Both the position numbers and the translations under genes were made by a program. The notes under the pieces are model-generated. The model made no database searches and was not told where the DNA came from. It saw only the letters and a list, made by a program, of their open reading frames with translations. Of a stretch of DNA of 64,000 nt, positions 23,366 through 37,400 are shown piece by piece; the first letter of the stretch is position 1; every line of letters begins with the position of its first letter. Source of the DNA: Trichoplusia ni (taxonomy: Eukaryota; Arthropoda; Insecta; Lepidoptera; Noctuidae); NCBI RefSeq assembly GCF_003590095.1, contig NC_039488.1, positions 9,734,001 through 9,798,000 of the forward strand. Reading direction: 5' to 3'.

Positions 23366-23420
23366 TAGGCCAATGCGAGGGCCGATGACGTCACTAGCGC
23401 CCTCCCCGGGAGTGAGTCAC
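23366..23420. promoter_or_regulatory. CRE / AP-1 / CCAAT cluster
   Basis: Within a GC-rich patch: CCAAT near 23370, a perfect palindromic CRE TGACGTCA at 23386-23393 and an AP-1 type TGAGTCA at 23413-23419. An enhancer or promoter is plausible; no transcript can be tied to it. Confidence 0.35.
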
Positions 23421-24649
23421 TCGCTTGCGGGTCAACTCTACCTAAGTATAATGTTTCTAAGAAGCAGATTCCACAATATGTAGAGCTACAACTATGACAT
23501 ATTTTCCATAAAATCTGGCGTAATATTTTACTGAGTGTTGTTTTTGCATGTCTACAAATAGCTTATAATTTATTCCGTTCCCACTTTCAGATAGCTGTAC
23601 CGTGTAAATAAAAAGATATCAATTGGTTATTTTGGCCACAGGTCGCAAACAAACAAAGGGTAAGATTTGGTTTAGATCAATTGTGTTGTATCTATGTTGG
23701 AAATTAAAAAAGCACTTTCTAATTTGAATTAAGTAATTTATTATAGTCTAAGATAAGGAAACCTTATCTATTTTTCAGGAAATGTATTAAAATAACATGA
23801 TAAAAAGCTATACAAGGCCGCGCAGTCAGAATTAGATCCTCATTCGAAAGTTCCGCAATTCTTACGTGACAACTTTGTAATCGCACAAGTTTCACTACAC
23901 CATGCAAATAATATTCTCTATAAGTTTTCACTACATTACTCTACATGTTACGGAAAATATTTTGTACATGCGTACTAAACGTTCAATGTATCACAAACAC
24001 TAAAGTAATGTTACTTCAAAAGTAAAAAACAACACACGGATGCTGTGAAACCAGATTTGTGGGTAGTCTGAGTCATACACCGATATATTGATTGTACACC
24101 GAAAGATTTTATTTGGCTCCGACCATTTTGTCGCATTTTTTGGCTAGCTGCACCCACGTTAAATAGTTTTGAAGCCCACTGATAAAATACGTAAGATCGT
24201 AAATTTTACATAAACCTTTTCAATTAAAGACATGAGGATTCATACCAAAGAAGTGAAAAGATTAATGTACTGCGGGCATGTAGAGGTAAATAAAATCATT
24301 TATTAATACCGAGAATCAATTTCATTACAATAATTAGTCAGACGTGCTTGATATCTCCTTGGCAATAGATAACGCAATATGCTATCTGACTTGTCTTTAA
24401 TCTAGAGTCGTGTATCCTTTACTATGTTATCAAATATAATAGGTGACTTCTGTACATGTTCGATATTGTTTATTTGCTATTTTTCACCATTCTTTGTATG
24501 ATGTACTGAATAAAGACTCATCTGCAAAGAACAACAATTGAGCATCGCTATTTGAGCCGTGATTTTCTATCCAATATCAGTGCACTAACATAACAAGTGC
24601 ACAGAAGTGTTGATCCAGTTCGCGTCAACTTATAATGTTGTTCGCTGCG

Positions 24650-25011
24650 CTCGTTTGTTTGTTGCGCGGGCGCACCCGACGCTGCCAGTGAGTCAGGGGG
24701 CGGTGCCAAGGGCGCTACGCCCTGTCCCGCCCCGCGCCCCGCCCAACCAGCCATGATTTTGCCGCGCTTTTTTTTCAATCAGGTCATGTCCGCGTCATAC
24801 TTAATGTGTTGCCAAACAGTGGTGGAGTCACGTCAATGACTTGCTCGACCGACCAAGCATTCATCATAATATCGTGAGTCGTGATACTTATATCTGTCTG
24901 CCTTTTTTTCTTATCTGTTCACGCGTGTATAGAAGCCGTGAAGACGAGACAGGCTATTAGAACTATGTGGAGCTGTAACTTGACGAGTTGAAGACGTAAT
25001 GTCTCAATCAG
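24650..25011 (+). promoter_or_regulatory. GC-rich promoter and candidate first exon
   Basis: A GC-box-rich block (GGGGCGG at about 24697, further C/G runs to 24750) is followed by a 5' UTR-like stretch. This leads to ATG at 24999 (MSQS) and a near-consensus donor, TCAG|GTAAGT, with GT at 25012. A short upstream frame begins at 24965 and stops before the donor. The exon would end in phase 1. Start site and next exon are not known. Confidence 0.4.
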
Positions 25012-25840
25012 GTAAGTTTTAGATGTAAGCTGATACTTCTAGCCTAATGTAAAGATGCGATAAATATCTATCTTACGTACTTATCTATCTATATCGCAGC
25101 ACATTAGGCTAGTTAGACTTGTATTTAAAGCATATAGCTTATCGGGCTTCAATGCCTACAACTCTATAGAATGAATTAAATGTTCCGTACCAGGACTTTT
25201 ATCTTGTCGTTTAGAATCAAGAGGCCATTTGTATTAGTTGAATGAGCTAAATGCCCCATATTTGCTTCAATTAAGTTGTTCACTTAACAAGTTAGAACTG
25301 TGACAAGTACCTTGAGCAATAAAATCAACTGCTTATAACGTGTTTCACTCATCCAAGTAACGTATCAAACATGTTTTGAACATATGAAGTATACCTACGT
25401 GGCCATATTTTGTGTAAAAAGGTTATTTTACACATCCTCTACTTTTATGTAGGAGGTTTTTCTATGCAAAAGGTTAGGATTTACAACAATTTGTCTAAGT
25501 TTTAGTCTCTGTCCCTTCACTACTTCCAAAAAGAACTTTATTAAGAAATAATAAAAGGAGAAGAAGAGACCATTAAAATAGAGTAAAAAAACGGAAAATA
25601 AAAATATGCTAACTCTAAAAGTATATATATTAAAAGTTTAGCTTGGGTAGGACTATAAAAATCTCTATTTGAGTCCAATAAAATTTAAAAAGACGCTGAC
25701 GCAAGCCTTGCCTTTTTAAGTAATAACCCTTAATAAGCTAAATATAAAAATAAAATAAAATCCAAACCTTATAATGTCTTGAAAGTCAACAAACAGTAAA
25801 ACAACCAAACTAACTCTATGAATCTCTAAGAATAACTCTC

Positions 25841-25894
25841 TAAGATTTGGACCCTCAACATGACAACCATGTTATGTTGAGGGTCCAAATCTTA
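25841..25894. repeat. perfect 21-bp inverted repeat (hairpin 1)
   Basis: Arms 25841-25861 and 25874-25894 are exact reverse complements (TAAGATTTGGACCCTCAACA plus one base) with a 12-base loop. A second long hairpin follows 24 bp later. Confidence 0.85.
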
Positions 25895-25918
25895 ATTCGT
25901 GTGACATAGCTTATGCTA

Positions 25919-25988
25919 TAACGCTTGATGAAATATCACTTATGTTCAGATTAACCATAATCTAAACATAAGAGATATTTAAGCGTTA
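25919..25988. repeat. long imperfect hairpin 2
   Basis: The 5' arm 25919-25953 pairs with 3' arm 25958-25988 over about 31 bp. There is a four-base bulge (GATG) and two mismatches; the loop is 4 bases. No tRNA or known miRNA was recognised. Confidence 0.8.
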
Positions 25989-26924
25989 ACATTATAACGA
26001 ACCATTCAAATATTAAAAAGGGACTAATCTTATAAAAAGTTGCTTTTTGTAAAGAACTCTACCTTCCATGCTTTTCAATGTTACTTCTCTACGGTATTCC
26101 GAAAACTTTTTCATAAATGTTACAGCAGATTTTTGAGTATCAGCTAAATTGAAAGCCCTTATAAACCGATTTAAAAGATAAGCTTAGAGTGCTTTGTATA
26201 AATAAATATTATAAGCCGAGTGCCTGGGCACGCAGAATCGCAGCAAAATCAAATTTTCAAAAAGAATGGTCGTCCATAATTTATAACCGTAACAACCATT
26301 ACTAAACCTCGATTTTTATTGTTAGTCGCTATGGCGACACCAAAACTATATCACCGATACAGCCTGGTTACAGACAGACGCGAAGCCTTTAATAGGATTG
26401 ATTCCTATTTCATCATATGGCTGCGGAACCCTCAAAAATTATAAATGCCTTGCAAAAATGTAATTTAAATTACAAAATTTCATATAAACCAATCAGTTTA
26501 ATGACAGAGTATTCGCTCTCGTGATTCAAGAGATAAGTATCGGATTGTTCCGCGATCTTTATAAACAAGAGAACGTTGTTAGCGATATGAAACGAGTCAT
26601 AAATCGGGTACCGCTAGCTTTTCAGTTATGTTCTGATGGGCCGACGATACACACTCACCTCTCCAACGCTACTTTAATTCAAACTTTCAAATAAGAAAGG
26701 CTTGTAATTTTAGTGACAACGCGTTTATATTATACGTACTGAACAATTAACGATTGGTTTTATCATCCCGCTACTTTGAGCTTTTATGATGATACAACCT
26801 TCCAGTTTTGACATACGTATAATATGTATTTCCATTACATACAATTAGTTACAAATATTAAAACTGACTACTCCCTTTACTTTACATTTACTTGAGCATT
26901 AAAAAAATCTACACTTATGTATTA

Positions 26925-27110
26925 ATCCTTGTAGCACGGGGGGATTTCACAAAGACTCACACCCAAACGCAGAATAAGTGTTTATCGACCACGACGAAAT
27001 GCTTGTCCTACGCGGGAATCAAACCGGCGACCTTTTATACCACTCGGCATCCATGCAGTAACGTCCATCTGACCTTACCTTACTCATTGGCAACCACCGC
27101 TTACGACCTA
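26925..27110 (-). mobile_element. tRNA-derived SINE candidate
   Basis: On the minus strand there is an A-box-like GGATGCCGAGTGG (27052-27040) and a B-box GGTTTGATTCC (27025-27015). These are internal Pol III promoter motifs seen in lepidopteran SINEs. The body continues with GTTTGGGTGTGAGTC. The A-B spacing is shorter than in a tRNA, so it is not a tRNA gene. Ends are approximate. Confidence 0.5.
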
Positions 27111-27199
27111 AAGATGACTGAAAATACAACCGTTTTAACTGAATATAGCCTTTCGTCTGATAATAACCTATTTGATAAATATACGTAGGTAATAAAAAT

Positions 27200-30100
27200 T
27201 ATTAAAAAAATAAAGAATTAAGGAGCTTATCATAATAACAGGTTATTTATAACACAAACGAGTATTCACACAACGTTGCTCAGAAGACATAAAAAAAAAT
27301 ATATATAATTTTATTTATAAACAATAGTCACCGTCTACAGCAGTAGGATTGTTGCTGTGCTAAACCGGATTGCTCGAAAAGTAAATATTTTCGATGACTC
27401 TGTAACCGGTTGTGGATAAATAGACGCTGATTAGAAAAAGAACCGTAGGACCAGCTCCTTAGTTGGGGCTTACAGTCGCATGATTCATGTCCAAACATGT
27501 CTCTTGTAAAGTTCATTTTCCACCTGACCCCTGGAGACAAGAAGTGGCTTCCAAAGATCCTGAAGTCTATGAGATTATAAATGTTGTATAACAATTAACC
27601 AAAGTAAATTACGATGAAATATAATGCTGCAAAAAAAACATTGAAAATTCTTTGTGATTGCTCGAAGTGGAATACTGAAGTAAAACCTTATTAAGTTTCT
27701 TATAATGTTGCATTGATTGTTAAAGATGAAAGATTTTAATAAATTTGATGACAAGGCAATTTAGTCCTCAATTAAAACTAGTATGCAGAAAGAGGAAAGA
27801 GAATAGTAAGGTCTTTGTTTGTCAAAAAATATTGAAATATCTGTACTACGTAATAATAGCTGTATGATGACCCACCCTCTATTTATTTCATACACCTACT
27901 AATTTATGTTCGTAACAACCGATGCTTAAAACAATCTTTATTATTAAATTTTGTTATAACGGATGCAGAAAATACATCATCTGTGAAAATATCAACAGTC
28001 TAGGTGTCTATGTGACGGAAGGACGGACAGATAGACAGACGGACAGACAGCGGAGCCTCATAATAGGGTCAGTTAATCGCTCAGCTGGGTAAATAGCAAA
28101 AAAATCCCTTAATTTCTCATATTCCTTAATGTATTCCCAAATTTAAAAATATTTTCTAATAGTTGAATCTACTCGTAATACCATCAAGACACCTCAACAT
28201 TTTTCAATAATTATAACTAATAAACACCTGCCCTCAAGTGTACTGCTACATTAAAATGTATAAACTGTTTACGAATTTAAATTAATTGTATAAAAATTAA
28301 CATGTAATTATTTTGACATATTGTTGGCTGTTGAACCAACAATTTTCTATCATGACGGTGTCACATTGTAGAATGTAGTGAATGTATAAATTGACCACTG
28401 TAGGGTTCACACTTAATGAAATGAATGTGAATTCATGTGTCAAGTTTTTCCTTAGACTAAATTTAATCAATACCTCATTTTTTAATGCATTTACCATGTT
28501 CCTTATCCGACAAGCAAAAATTTTCGAGACAGAAAGAAGGCTGAATTGAAAAATAATAATAATCTGAAGCACTCTACAAAATTTTAGACAAACTTTGTAC
28601 CGATATCAATCATTTAATAAAATCATATTGACCCCTGTAGCCCCCTTAAATTTTCATTCATTTTTCAGGTGCGAACCCCCAAGGGGAAAACTGAACGCTT
28701 TTGAAGAAGAAACGACCGTCTGTGACCGGTTGAATCTTCATAGATGATGCTATGACGACCAAAATAATCGAGGTTTAACAATAGTTGATATCGCTATAAT
28801 TGTGATGGATGCTTTTTTTAATTTGTATTTCTTCATCTCATTTTAACTGAACCCCTAGTGTTTCAAGATCGAGGCACTCTAGACATTGAGACTGCTACTT
28901 TACCTTTCATCTTATAAACAAACCACTTTAACAGAAAAAATAAGCTAACTTTTAAATTATCTGTAAAACTTTCGTCAAATGCAATGTTATTCATCTCATC
29001 GATATGTATAATTCTCATTGAGGCAGCCCTGCTATTTAAGTTGGAATGTGGTAAGACCAGCATTATGATTCTATGGGCGTACACCGATGACATGAAGCCA
29101 TATGTTATGCCACATCAATGGGCAGCGTTATTACCAATGTAAATGCAATTAAGTGATCGCTTTTCACCGTACATTAACTCCAGTTTCCATAGGTTTTATG
29201 ATTTCACTTCAAATCATATATTTCGAAATATTTTTTGTCAAATCCATTTGGCGTTACAGTTAAAGTATCAATTACGATTTAATAATGTCTACTGTATAAT
29301 TTTATGATGGTAAAGTGACTATAATTTAGCTTTAAAAACCAAAATACGAAAAAATTACTACGTCTACGTGTCGAAATGCACGCCTTTTCCAACCAATGCA
29401 GTCTGTACACAAGTACCTTTATGAAAAAAAAATGCCCAGCTATGTGAATCAAATGATTCAAAGTACATTATTACCATTTAACATGCTATATTTAAAGCTC
29501 ATGTAATAACTGAGGTTCCAAACGCTTCAAATAAAAACATTTTTTTTTAATGAATACCATAAATTCGTTTATGACCTTTTTAAATGTAGAGGCGCTACAT
29601 TAGACTTCAACTTTCAATGTCTTTGTTGAAAGAGCAAAGCCTTTATTGAAAATATTGGCTTAATGGCCTACTGGCTTAAAAATTGGGATTCAATAAATTT
29701 AAAAGAAAAAATAGTGCAGAGCAAGACAGCTCTACCTTATTTGAATCCAATTTCAGATGACCATATGACATTTAAACCAGTGACCAGAAACCTACATTTG
29801 AAAGCAACACGAAAGAAAATGTTAGAAGATTATTTTCTGGAAGTAACCTTTTCAATATTTATTAGGAATATTAATTAAATTGATTGTAAAACGTGTTAAA
29901 ATGCCCGCGTAATGGACGCATTCGTTTTGATGGAGTACTTCGTCGGCAACTTTCTCCAGCCTCCGAGCCATAGACAACGCAGACGCTATGGCGCCAGATT
30001 TATGAATGAGATAATTATTCTTTCCCCAACCAGTTCGGTTATGGTTGTTCCATTCATGCAAATAGACTGTGCATTTCAGATGTCTTCTCACAGTATTGGT

Positions 30101-30500
30101 ACCGATATCGTGTATTCAAATCATACTTTGATTTATACTTGTGTGAAATCCAAGGCAGTTTCGTTATAAATTCTTCCATCTTAGTTTTAAGCCAAAACAA
30201 CCTTACCAGCCAACTTGTAAAAAATACTTACTGCCGTTATAGTATTTGGTTTGGAAAAATTCAAACCATTAAATATTTCTTCCCCTAATTTAAATTAATG
30301 AGAATCTCGGTGCAAGCCTAATTATCGACGTGATCCAAACCAACAACGAAGTAAAGCATAACGAGTTAACACCGTTAAATGTCATAGAAAGCGGTAACGC
30401 GACGACGAAAAAGTAGTATGATACGAAAATTAAATTAATTTTTTAAAGCAGTGTAGCCAAAGTAATGTTTGTGGCGGTAAGCGCTGGTGGGCCACAGGTG
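27200..30500. other. AT-rich stretch without recognised gene
   Basis: Only short frames. A GACAGA/GACGGACA-type simple repeat lies at about 28018-28050. No coding family was recognised. Confidence 0.5.
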
Positions 30501-30559
30501 TAGAGCCGATCATCAGTCGCAGACAGATACTCAGACGATGAAGTCGTAAGTTCAAAAAG

Positions 30560-30941
30560 CTGTGCGACGGAAGAGTGAACGGCTTGTGGTGGCACCACCG
30601 CGAGCGATTGGTGCACGACGCGAAAGGAAACGCCCGCGTCGATGAAACATATTCGCGAGACGCTAATTTTTCAGAGGCAAACTGGCGAACGTGTGTCCCC
30701 CACCACCCACCACCGTATGACAGTGACCCAAATGGAGCGCCGGCGCATTCAGTTCCGTGAGCGCGCGCTAGGCTGGTCGACGTTATGCGCGCGCGCCGCC
30801 CGGCACGCGAGCTCCTTCTCGCTGTCGTTTTAGTGTGATTTGATTTACGATCGGATATTACTGTGCACAATGCAGTGAGTGAGCATCGGCCGGAACGCCG
30901 TGCTTGTGCGGCTGGACCCGTGTGGATGATGCGCCCACCAG
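30560..30941 (+). promoter_or_regulatory. CpG-rich promoter and candidate first exon
   Basis: A CpG-rich island with an arthropod initiator TCAGTT at 30749-30754 (predicted start 30751). About 190 bp of 5' UTR-like sequence leads to two adjacent ATGs at 30926 and 30929 (MMRPP) and the donor CCAG|GTAAGA with GT at 30942, phase 1. A 17-codon upstream frame (from 30784, MRARRPARELLLAVVLV) and ATGCAGTGA precede it. Confidence 0.42.
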
Positions 30942-31079
30942 GTAAGAATTGAAAATTAAATTACACCTGCAAAAGCTGACGTCAGAGTGATGTTCGGAAA
31001 AATTTAGTAAAATTTCGAAATAAACACCGATTACGCGGTAAAGTGTACGTAGCGCTTACTTAACTTCGGCAACGTCGTC

Positions 31080-31235
31080 ATGAGTCAGCCGCATCTCGAA
31101 TTTTCCTCGTGCACGAACAGTGGTATTGTCATAGAGGGGGTGTCGGCACGCCGGCGGCGGCGTCGGCGGCGTCGCTCGCTGCAGCGCTCTGCCGCCGGTC
31201 CACAGCGCCGCGCCGCGCCGCCTGGCAACAGGTAT
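31080..31235 (+). other. CpG island, possible second alternative exon
   Basis: ATG at 31080 opens MSQPHLEFSSCTNSG, then an Arg-rich run. A possible donor AACAG|GTATCT lies near 31230. The Arg and Ala runs are what any CGG-rich sequence would encode, so coding status is doubtful. Together with the exon ending at 30941 it makes one ~0.9-kb CpG-rich region. Confidence 0.2.
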
Positions 31236-31433
31236 CTAAGCCTATCAGCAGGCCCAGTCGCCGTCTCCGAGCCGGAGGCGGCGGCGGCGGCGGCTTTCTC
31301 GGCCTCGCGGTCGCTGCAAGCTAACGGAATCGGATTCCTCGCGGCCGAAATTCCGCCGCGGACGTTCACGCCGCGACCGACTGAAATAAATCGCTCGTTT
31401 AACACAAATAGCACGACATTGTCGCCGCATTGA

Positions 31434-34400
31434 CAGACCGACGGGCATTCCGCTTCTCTTTTTATCTGCCTCTCTCGCCACTGGAACCACGTTGGGAAGG
31501 TCTTCCTCTGACGTAAGCGAGTCTTCCGAAATACAAAATCGATTTATTTTATTTACATTATCTAACACCGGCTGTTCATTAATGTTACTTGACTCACATT
31601 ATTTATTTACGCCTAAACACGTTTCGTTGAAAGAAATTTGACTCTACATTGCTTAGACACTGTTTAAACCTAACCTTCATTCAAGTAGGAAGGTAATGGC
31701 TACGTGGCGTTTTTCACGTACTTCAAATGCATTCTATTAGTAAAATGACAGTAAATAATGACATTTATTGAAATCGCATGTTAGGATCATTATCAAGGTG
31801 CAATATTTTGCGAATCTACTTTAAAAAGTTTCACTTCAAGTCAACCACGTGCTCGCCTTTAACCAACATAACCATTTTTTCTTAAATGTAACGTCTTGAG
31901 CGCTTTAAAAGCGAAACTGTAGTATTGTCACCTTTAAGCGAAAATTATGAGTTTTGCACAGAAACAATCGGCCGTATAACATGTGAACGATAAAGCACCT
32001 ATCATACTCGTGACGTCAGCCACGATTGCGCCCGCGCCGCGATCCGAACGCTGAACTTTGCGACATTGTCACTGATAACGACAATTTATTGACTAATTCC
32101 GAATATGGATAGATATATGACATGCCAATGAAATAGGTTTTCCACTGACTCGAATTTGCATTTTGCCAAATGAAAGAGGATGTAACAGAACGAGACAAAT
32201 TAAAAATATGTCTAAAAATCCATAATACTTCAAAACAAACATTGTTAAACATTGAATTAACAAAAAAATCTAAAGGCCTTCTAAGAGGCATAAGTCAATA
32301 CCTATCAAAATCACAAGAGTCACAATCAATTAACATCAATCCAATACGAAGTATAATTTATTTGAACACCAAAACCCTTGGTTTATTTCTAGGCAAGCAA
32401 CAAAAAGTTATAACTTTTATAAATCATCGGAGGTTATCGCGGGTCCCCGGAGGAGGCCGATCGCCTCCAAGCTTCAAGTCGGGACCTGTCGCGGTCGCAT
32501 AATACCAAACAATTACTCATCTGTCCAGAACAAAGAAGTTCTGAGATCAGGTGTCCTTTGTTACCAACCAAACGAAACGAACTGCCAGCTAAACTCTGTT
32601 ATTGCATTTAGTCACAATTGCTACGGACTAAATTTATTTTAACTTGGAATTATGCTGTTGCTACGAAATTACGGGGAAATTTTGGAAGAAGTGTTTCATC
32701 CAATAATTTACGTGACCATAAGGAAAATGATCAATCTTAAAATGTTTTTTAAATTGAGTTTAGCTGTAGAGAATAAAATTGATTCGTTTGAGTGCAATAC
32801 TATCCGTAGAAGGGTTTGCAGTATCGCGTCTGGTCCCGACAATGAGTCACACAGCCGGTTCCGATGCCTTTGACCAACGTTTGCCTTTTGCACATTAGAC
32901 CTACGTGTCTCGCACACGGCTCGCATACATAACCCAACTAATACATTTACTTATGTATGTTATAACACACCATAACACTTTTTGTAATAGGAGATTCTGT
33001 AGTCTTCAATAAAAACTAGTCCTTTGATCCAAAGACGTGACTTTTGCAGAATACAAAAAATATTGAGAGATTGTATATCAAACAACGGAATGTTTTTGTG
33101 GATTAAGCCGACTTCTTCTTTTTATTGTCGCTTCAGGTTTTGGTCCTGAGTTGGCAAGAAGTTGTTACATTACCTAAATGGTTCTCATTTATTTAAAAGG
33201 GCACTAAATACATTTTCGCGAAATGCGTAACGTTACTTTACGCAATTAATAAAGCGCTTAGAATATAAACTGAATAATTGATGAATCACTATTTTAAGCC
33301 CAAGAAAACTTGCCTTTTAATTGTGATAGTCCAAGATAAAATTTTACTTGTTAAATTAATCATAACAACGTTGGTAATATATAAAATAATATGCAACAAG
33401 ACTGGACATATAAAATAACAATCGTTCATCGTAAATTAATGTCTTACAAAATATAATTTACCGTTAATAAAGGTAGGGACATTAGCTTTCAATTAAATGT
33501 CACATAGAGCTCGCTGAACGCATTGATATAATTAGCTCTACTAATAATTCTCCGAAACACATTTAGATATGCATACAATACATAAATACATACGTAGCAA
33601 GATAATTATTTATCATCGTGGGTTTCCAAACAAACACTAGTGTGTTCTTTAGCTAGCTCTACATTTCAGGGAGCCTACCAGCATTTCTTACAGTAACAAA
33701 AGAGAGATGCCGCTATACGCCGTGTAGTGCTCTATCGTTTCCACAAGTTCCACAGTCTACCTCTACTAGGTGGTGGTAATCCCCCCCCGACTTGTAACGT
33801 AACGTTTTGATATATTTAATGCACTAGCAATGACTTATGGATCGTCTCTTTGAAGTTCGTTGTGTTAGATATACACAATGCTTTGAAAGCGTCTTAAATT
33901 AAATGTAGTGATTGTTCGTGGGAGTGAAGTGACAAAAACAATGAACACAAAATAATTATACAAAATCATTTTAGCTGTTAATGAAAAATATGCTTTTGAA
34001 CAAAGCATTGCTTAAACAAACTACGTTAAAAGAAACGCTGCCAACGTAAATGTGTTACCGGTGACGTGCGATGTAAAGTGCAGTAAACAGTTGAACGAAC
34101 ATTACCTACAGCGCAGATAGAACTGTGTCTGGACATAATGCTAACAACCTTTTGATTACACTCAATGCTTGGCACTTAGCGAGTTGTTAGCAAGACTACA
34201 ACACAAAGTTTATGTCGATCTGTGCCTGCATTACTGTGTATTTTATTAGAAATCTAAATGCGTATTCCTCGATTCAAATAAACTCATTATTTGCGAGCGA
34301 CATCTACAATAAACAATTAAGAAGACATTCTGCGGCACTAATAGCTCTGAAGCATTCGTGCTGGGCAAATAAACAGGAACTTATTAAAGATTATAAATAG

Positions 34401-37400
34401 ATATCGTGAAAGATTTACTGCACAACCTGCCAAAATAATAGTGTTATTGTTAGATGTTGTAATAGACTACACATACACGTTGTTGGCGTCAACATGGCAT
34501 TGTTTTACGCAATATCACCTGCTGAAAGTGCGCAGTGTCGAATTCACTAGCAAACATTTTTAGAAATGATAGTTTACACATATGTATTTAAAAGTTCGTT
34601 TCATATTTCAAATGTTTTATCAATGAATGAAACAAAGTAGAGCGGCTTTGTTTTCTACAAAAAACATCATATTTCGGGTTGCAGCACACGAACGAGATGG
34701 TTCTCAGCAATCTGTAGCGCACTGTCGAGTATATCGAATCGAAAAACATGATGTTTTTAAAAGATTTGTTTTGGATAAAAAGTTTATTACAGCGAAATCT
34801 CTATAAACCGCCTTGAAAAAGAAGTAAACTAATGGGGTCGGCGCGTGATTCGTGCTGCGCTGACGTGGGCGCTGCGTCAGCCCGCGTCACTATCATACAA
34901 TTGTCAGTATCGTCACTAATATATTTAGAACGGAATGTGGAAAAATGTTTAATACACATAGCTTACGCCTATAAGTTTCCGGACTAGGTTGGCGCGATTC
35001 CAGGGACTTTCTAAATTATGAATGCCGGCATTTCATCGTCCCACCCTATTACCTGATGTCAATGTTTATATCACTTTATGACGGCCAATTAAAAACGGAA
35101 TAACATTACTTTTTAATTTAAAGAGACTTTACTAAAGCTCTAACGCTCTAAAATGTTTATCTAAATTGGATTGCTAACTCTCCTTACTTCGCATTAGAAA
35201 CTCTCTTCTCAACAGATACCGTTAGTAAGATTTTTATGAAAATAGTTTTAAAAATGAAACCTTCTACCCAAAATCAGTATGCAATCAGAAGTACACTTGC
35301 CAACTACAATTTGTGTTAATTTGTACAGTCGTGTTCCTTTTGTGCATCCGAACAAACTAAATGCTGAACGTTTCAAAACGTCGACATATGCCAGACAGAC
35401 TCCGAGATGAGTTTATTTCATTGTTTTGCCGTCGGCGGCACTTACTGCTAATAATACAAACTTGCCATCAGCTCATCTCACCAGGTAACGAACTGTAACG
35501 CTCGGGCGTCAAGAATTTCTTGATTAGGACATTAAAAGTAAGTAGAGAGCTTGAAGAGATCGCCTAGAAAAGTAAAATCGACCGCTCTTGATTTATTTTA
35601 GAGCTTATGCCCAAATATTTCTTTGTCATATGTGTGGGGAAAAGGGTTTTCCAGGTTTGATGACTAAACTTTTGCAAAGCCTAAACTGATGTCATATCTA
35701 TCAAACTGAGGTATCTATAAAATATTCATTCATGATGTAATACGCATGAAGTCACTTCGTTTAACATTTCCGTGTTAATAGTCATATAGGAAATAAATAG
35801 ATTTCAGTTCACACCTGCTTCTATCATTGAACACATTTATCAGGATCATCATCTACTGCCCTGATCTTCCGAATGCTGGGCATACACCTCTTTTAATGTG
35901 ACAAGAACTGTACAACCGAGGAGTGTTGAGTGCTCTATGAAAGCTCCTGCTGTGTGATTTGATATTCTTTAATCCTCGCTTGGATTTTTTTTTTTCATTT
36001 TCAAAATATTTTTATCTTGTGCCTTTTACCTAAACCCGGTTTATTACATTACCACTATTTCCGTTGCTCACAGTCTGTCGCCTGATAGGGTCGGCGACTT
36101 ATTACTTGTTCGGTCATGTCTAAACATGTTGTAGAGTCAGTGAGGTCTTACATAGAGCCCCTTTATTTAGCAAATTGAAACCGAGTAAGCCCATATTCGT
36201 TCGTAGCTTCAGAAATATCGAGACTCCTGTAAGAAAGATATATAGAAATTAAATAGAAATCAATCTAGTCATATACCTACTTGAAGAATCTGATTATACA
36301 TAATATAACGGGGCAGTTCAAACAACATACTAAACGGTGAAAGATAATTAATCAATTGGAGAGAAATATAAAAGGAAGACTATAAAACATCTGGCAGATT
36401 CATTGTTGAAACCTAACAAATATATTTGTTCAAATGTGTCTAAACAACCAATTTAATCATAAACTCGCGAAACAGTGTCGTAAACAACGTTATTATAACA
36501 CACAAGTGACAATAATAGAGCAGCATTGAGTGTTCCCGAATTAAATTAGAGTGAGTACGGAGTGCGCGTGCGCAACATACTCCCACCCGCTGACACGGTG
36601 CCGACACGCATAAACAATATATCATCTGGAGAGCTGTCTATAGTGTCAAAATATATCACACGTACCTACAAAAATGTCCTAGCGGCAGATAGAGTCAGAT
36701 AGAGTCAATGACCGCTTAGGCAAAGGTCACACAATGTTACCTTCAAATTGATTTGCAGGTATTTTTTTAGAAAGCCAGATCTCAACTACTAATCAAACAA
36801 ACAAAATTATAATAATAAAAAACAAATAACAGTGTTTCGTGATTGTTCAAATCTTACCTTAAATTTTGAGAAATAGAGTTGGCTTTAAAACACTATACCA
36901 TAATAATCTATCTATAATATAATCAATAGAGTTGCTGTTTTATAGATGGAAAACGAGAAACACTGACTTTGAAATGAATTATTTATTTCACGTTCGATGC
37001 TAAATAAAATAATCGATTTTCGCTGCATACATAACAGTCTGTAATGTTTTTTGAATAGCGATCGTGATTATCTATTCAAATGCCAGGCCCCGCCGTAAAA
37101 TACGTTCCCACAGATTGTCCATTGATTGTTGTCAAGTAACGTTTAATCGTTCTTAATGCTTTTCCAAGTATAAGGCCCCTTGTTATCGGAACTGTTAACC
37201 ATAACACTACGTCATATCCATGCTCTAATATGGACATCTCTTCTAACCGCTGCTTCTTTTCTCTTCCATTCAAGTAACGGTCAAATGGATGATGACTTAC
37301 TTCATCTTAAGTTGAATTAATTCAGAATTCAGTCAGATTCTATTGGTTCTTAAAAACAAATTCCTTGTGGATACGCACTATACGCAGCCTTATAACTCAA

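Noticed and set aside
27010..27060. Possible tRNA gene from A- and B-box-like motifs
   Set aside because: The boxes are too close and no cloverleaf can be folded; a SINE fits better.
29663..30091. 71-codon plus and 79-codon minus frames
   Set aside because: No motif, AT-rich, no exon boundaries; length is expected by chance.
30430..30870. 146-codon minus-strand frame over the CpG island
   Set aside because: Composition-driven (Arg/Ser/His-rich), no domain, lies antisense to a promoter-like region.
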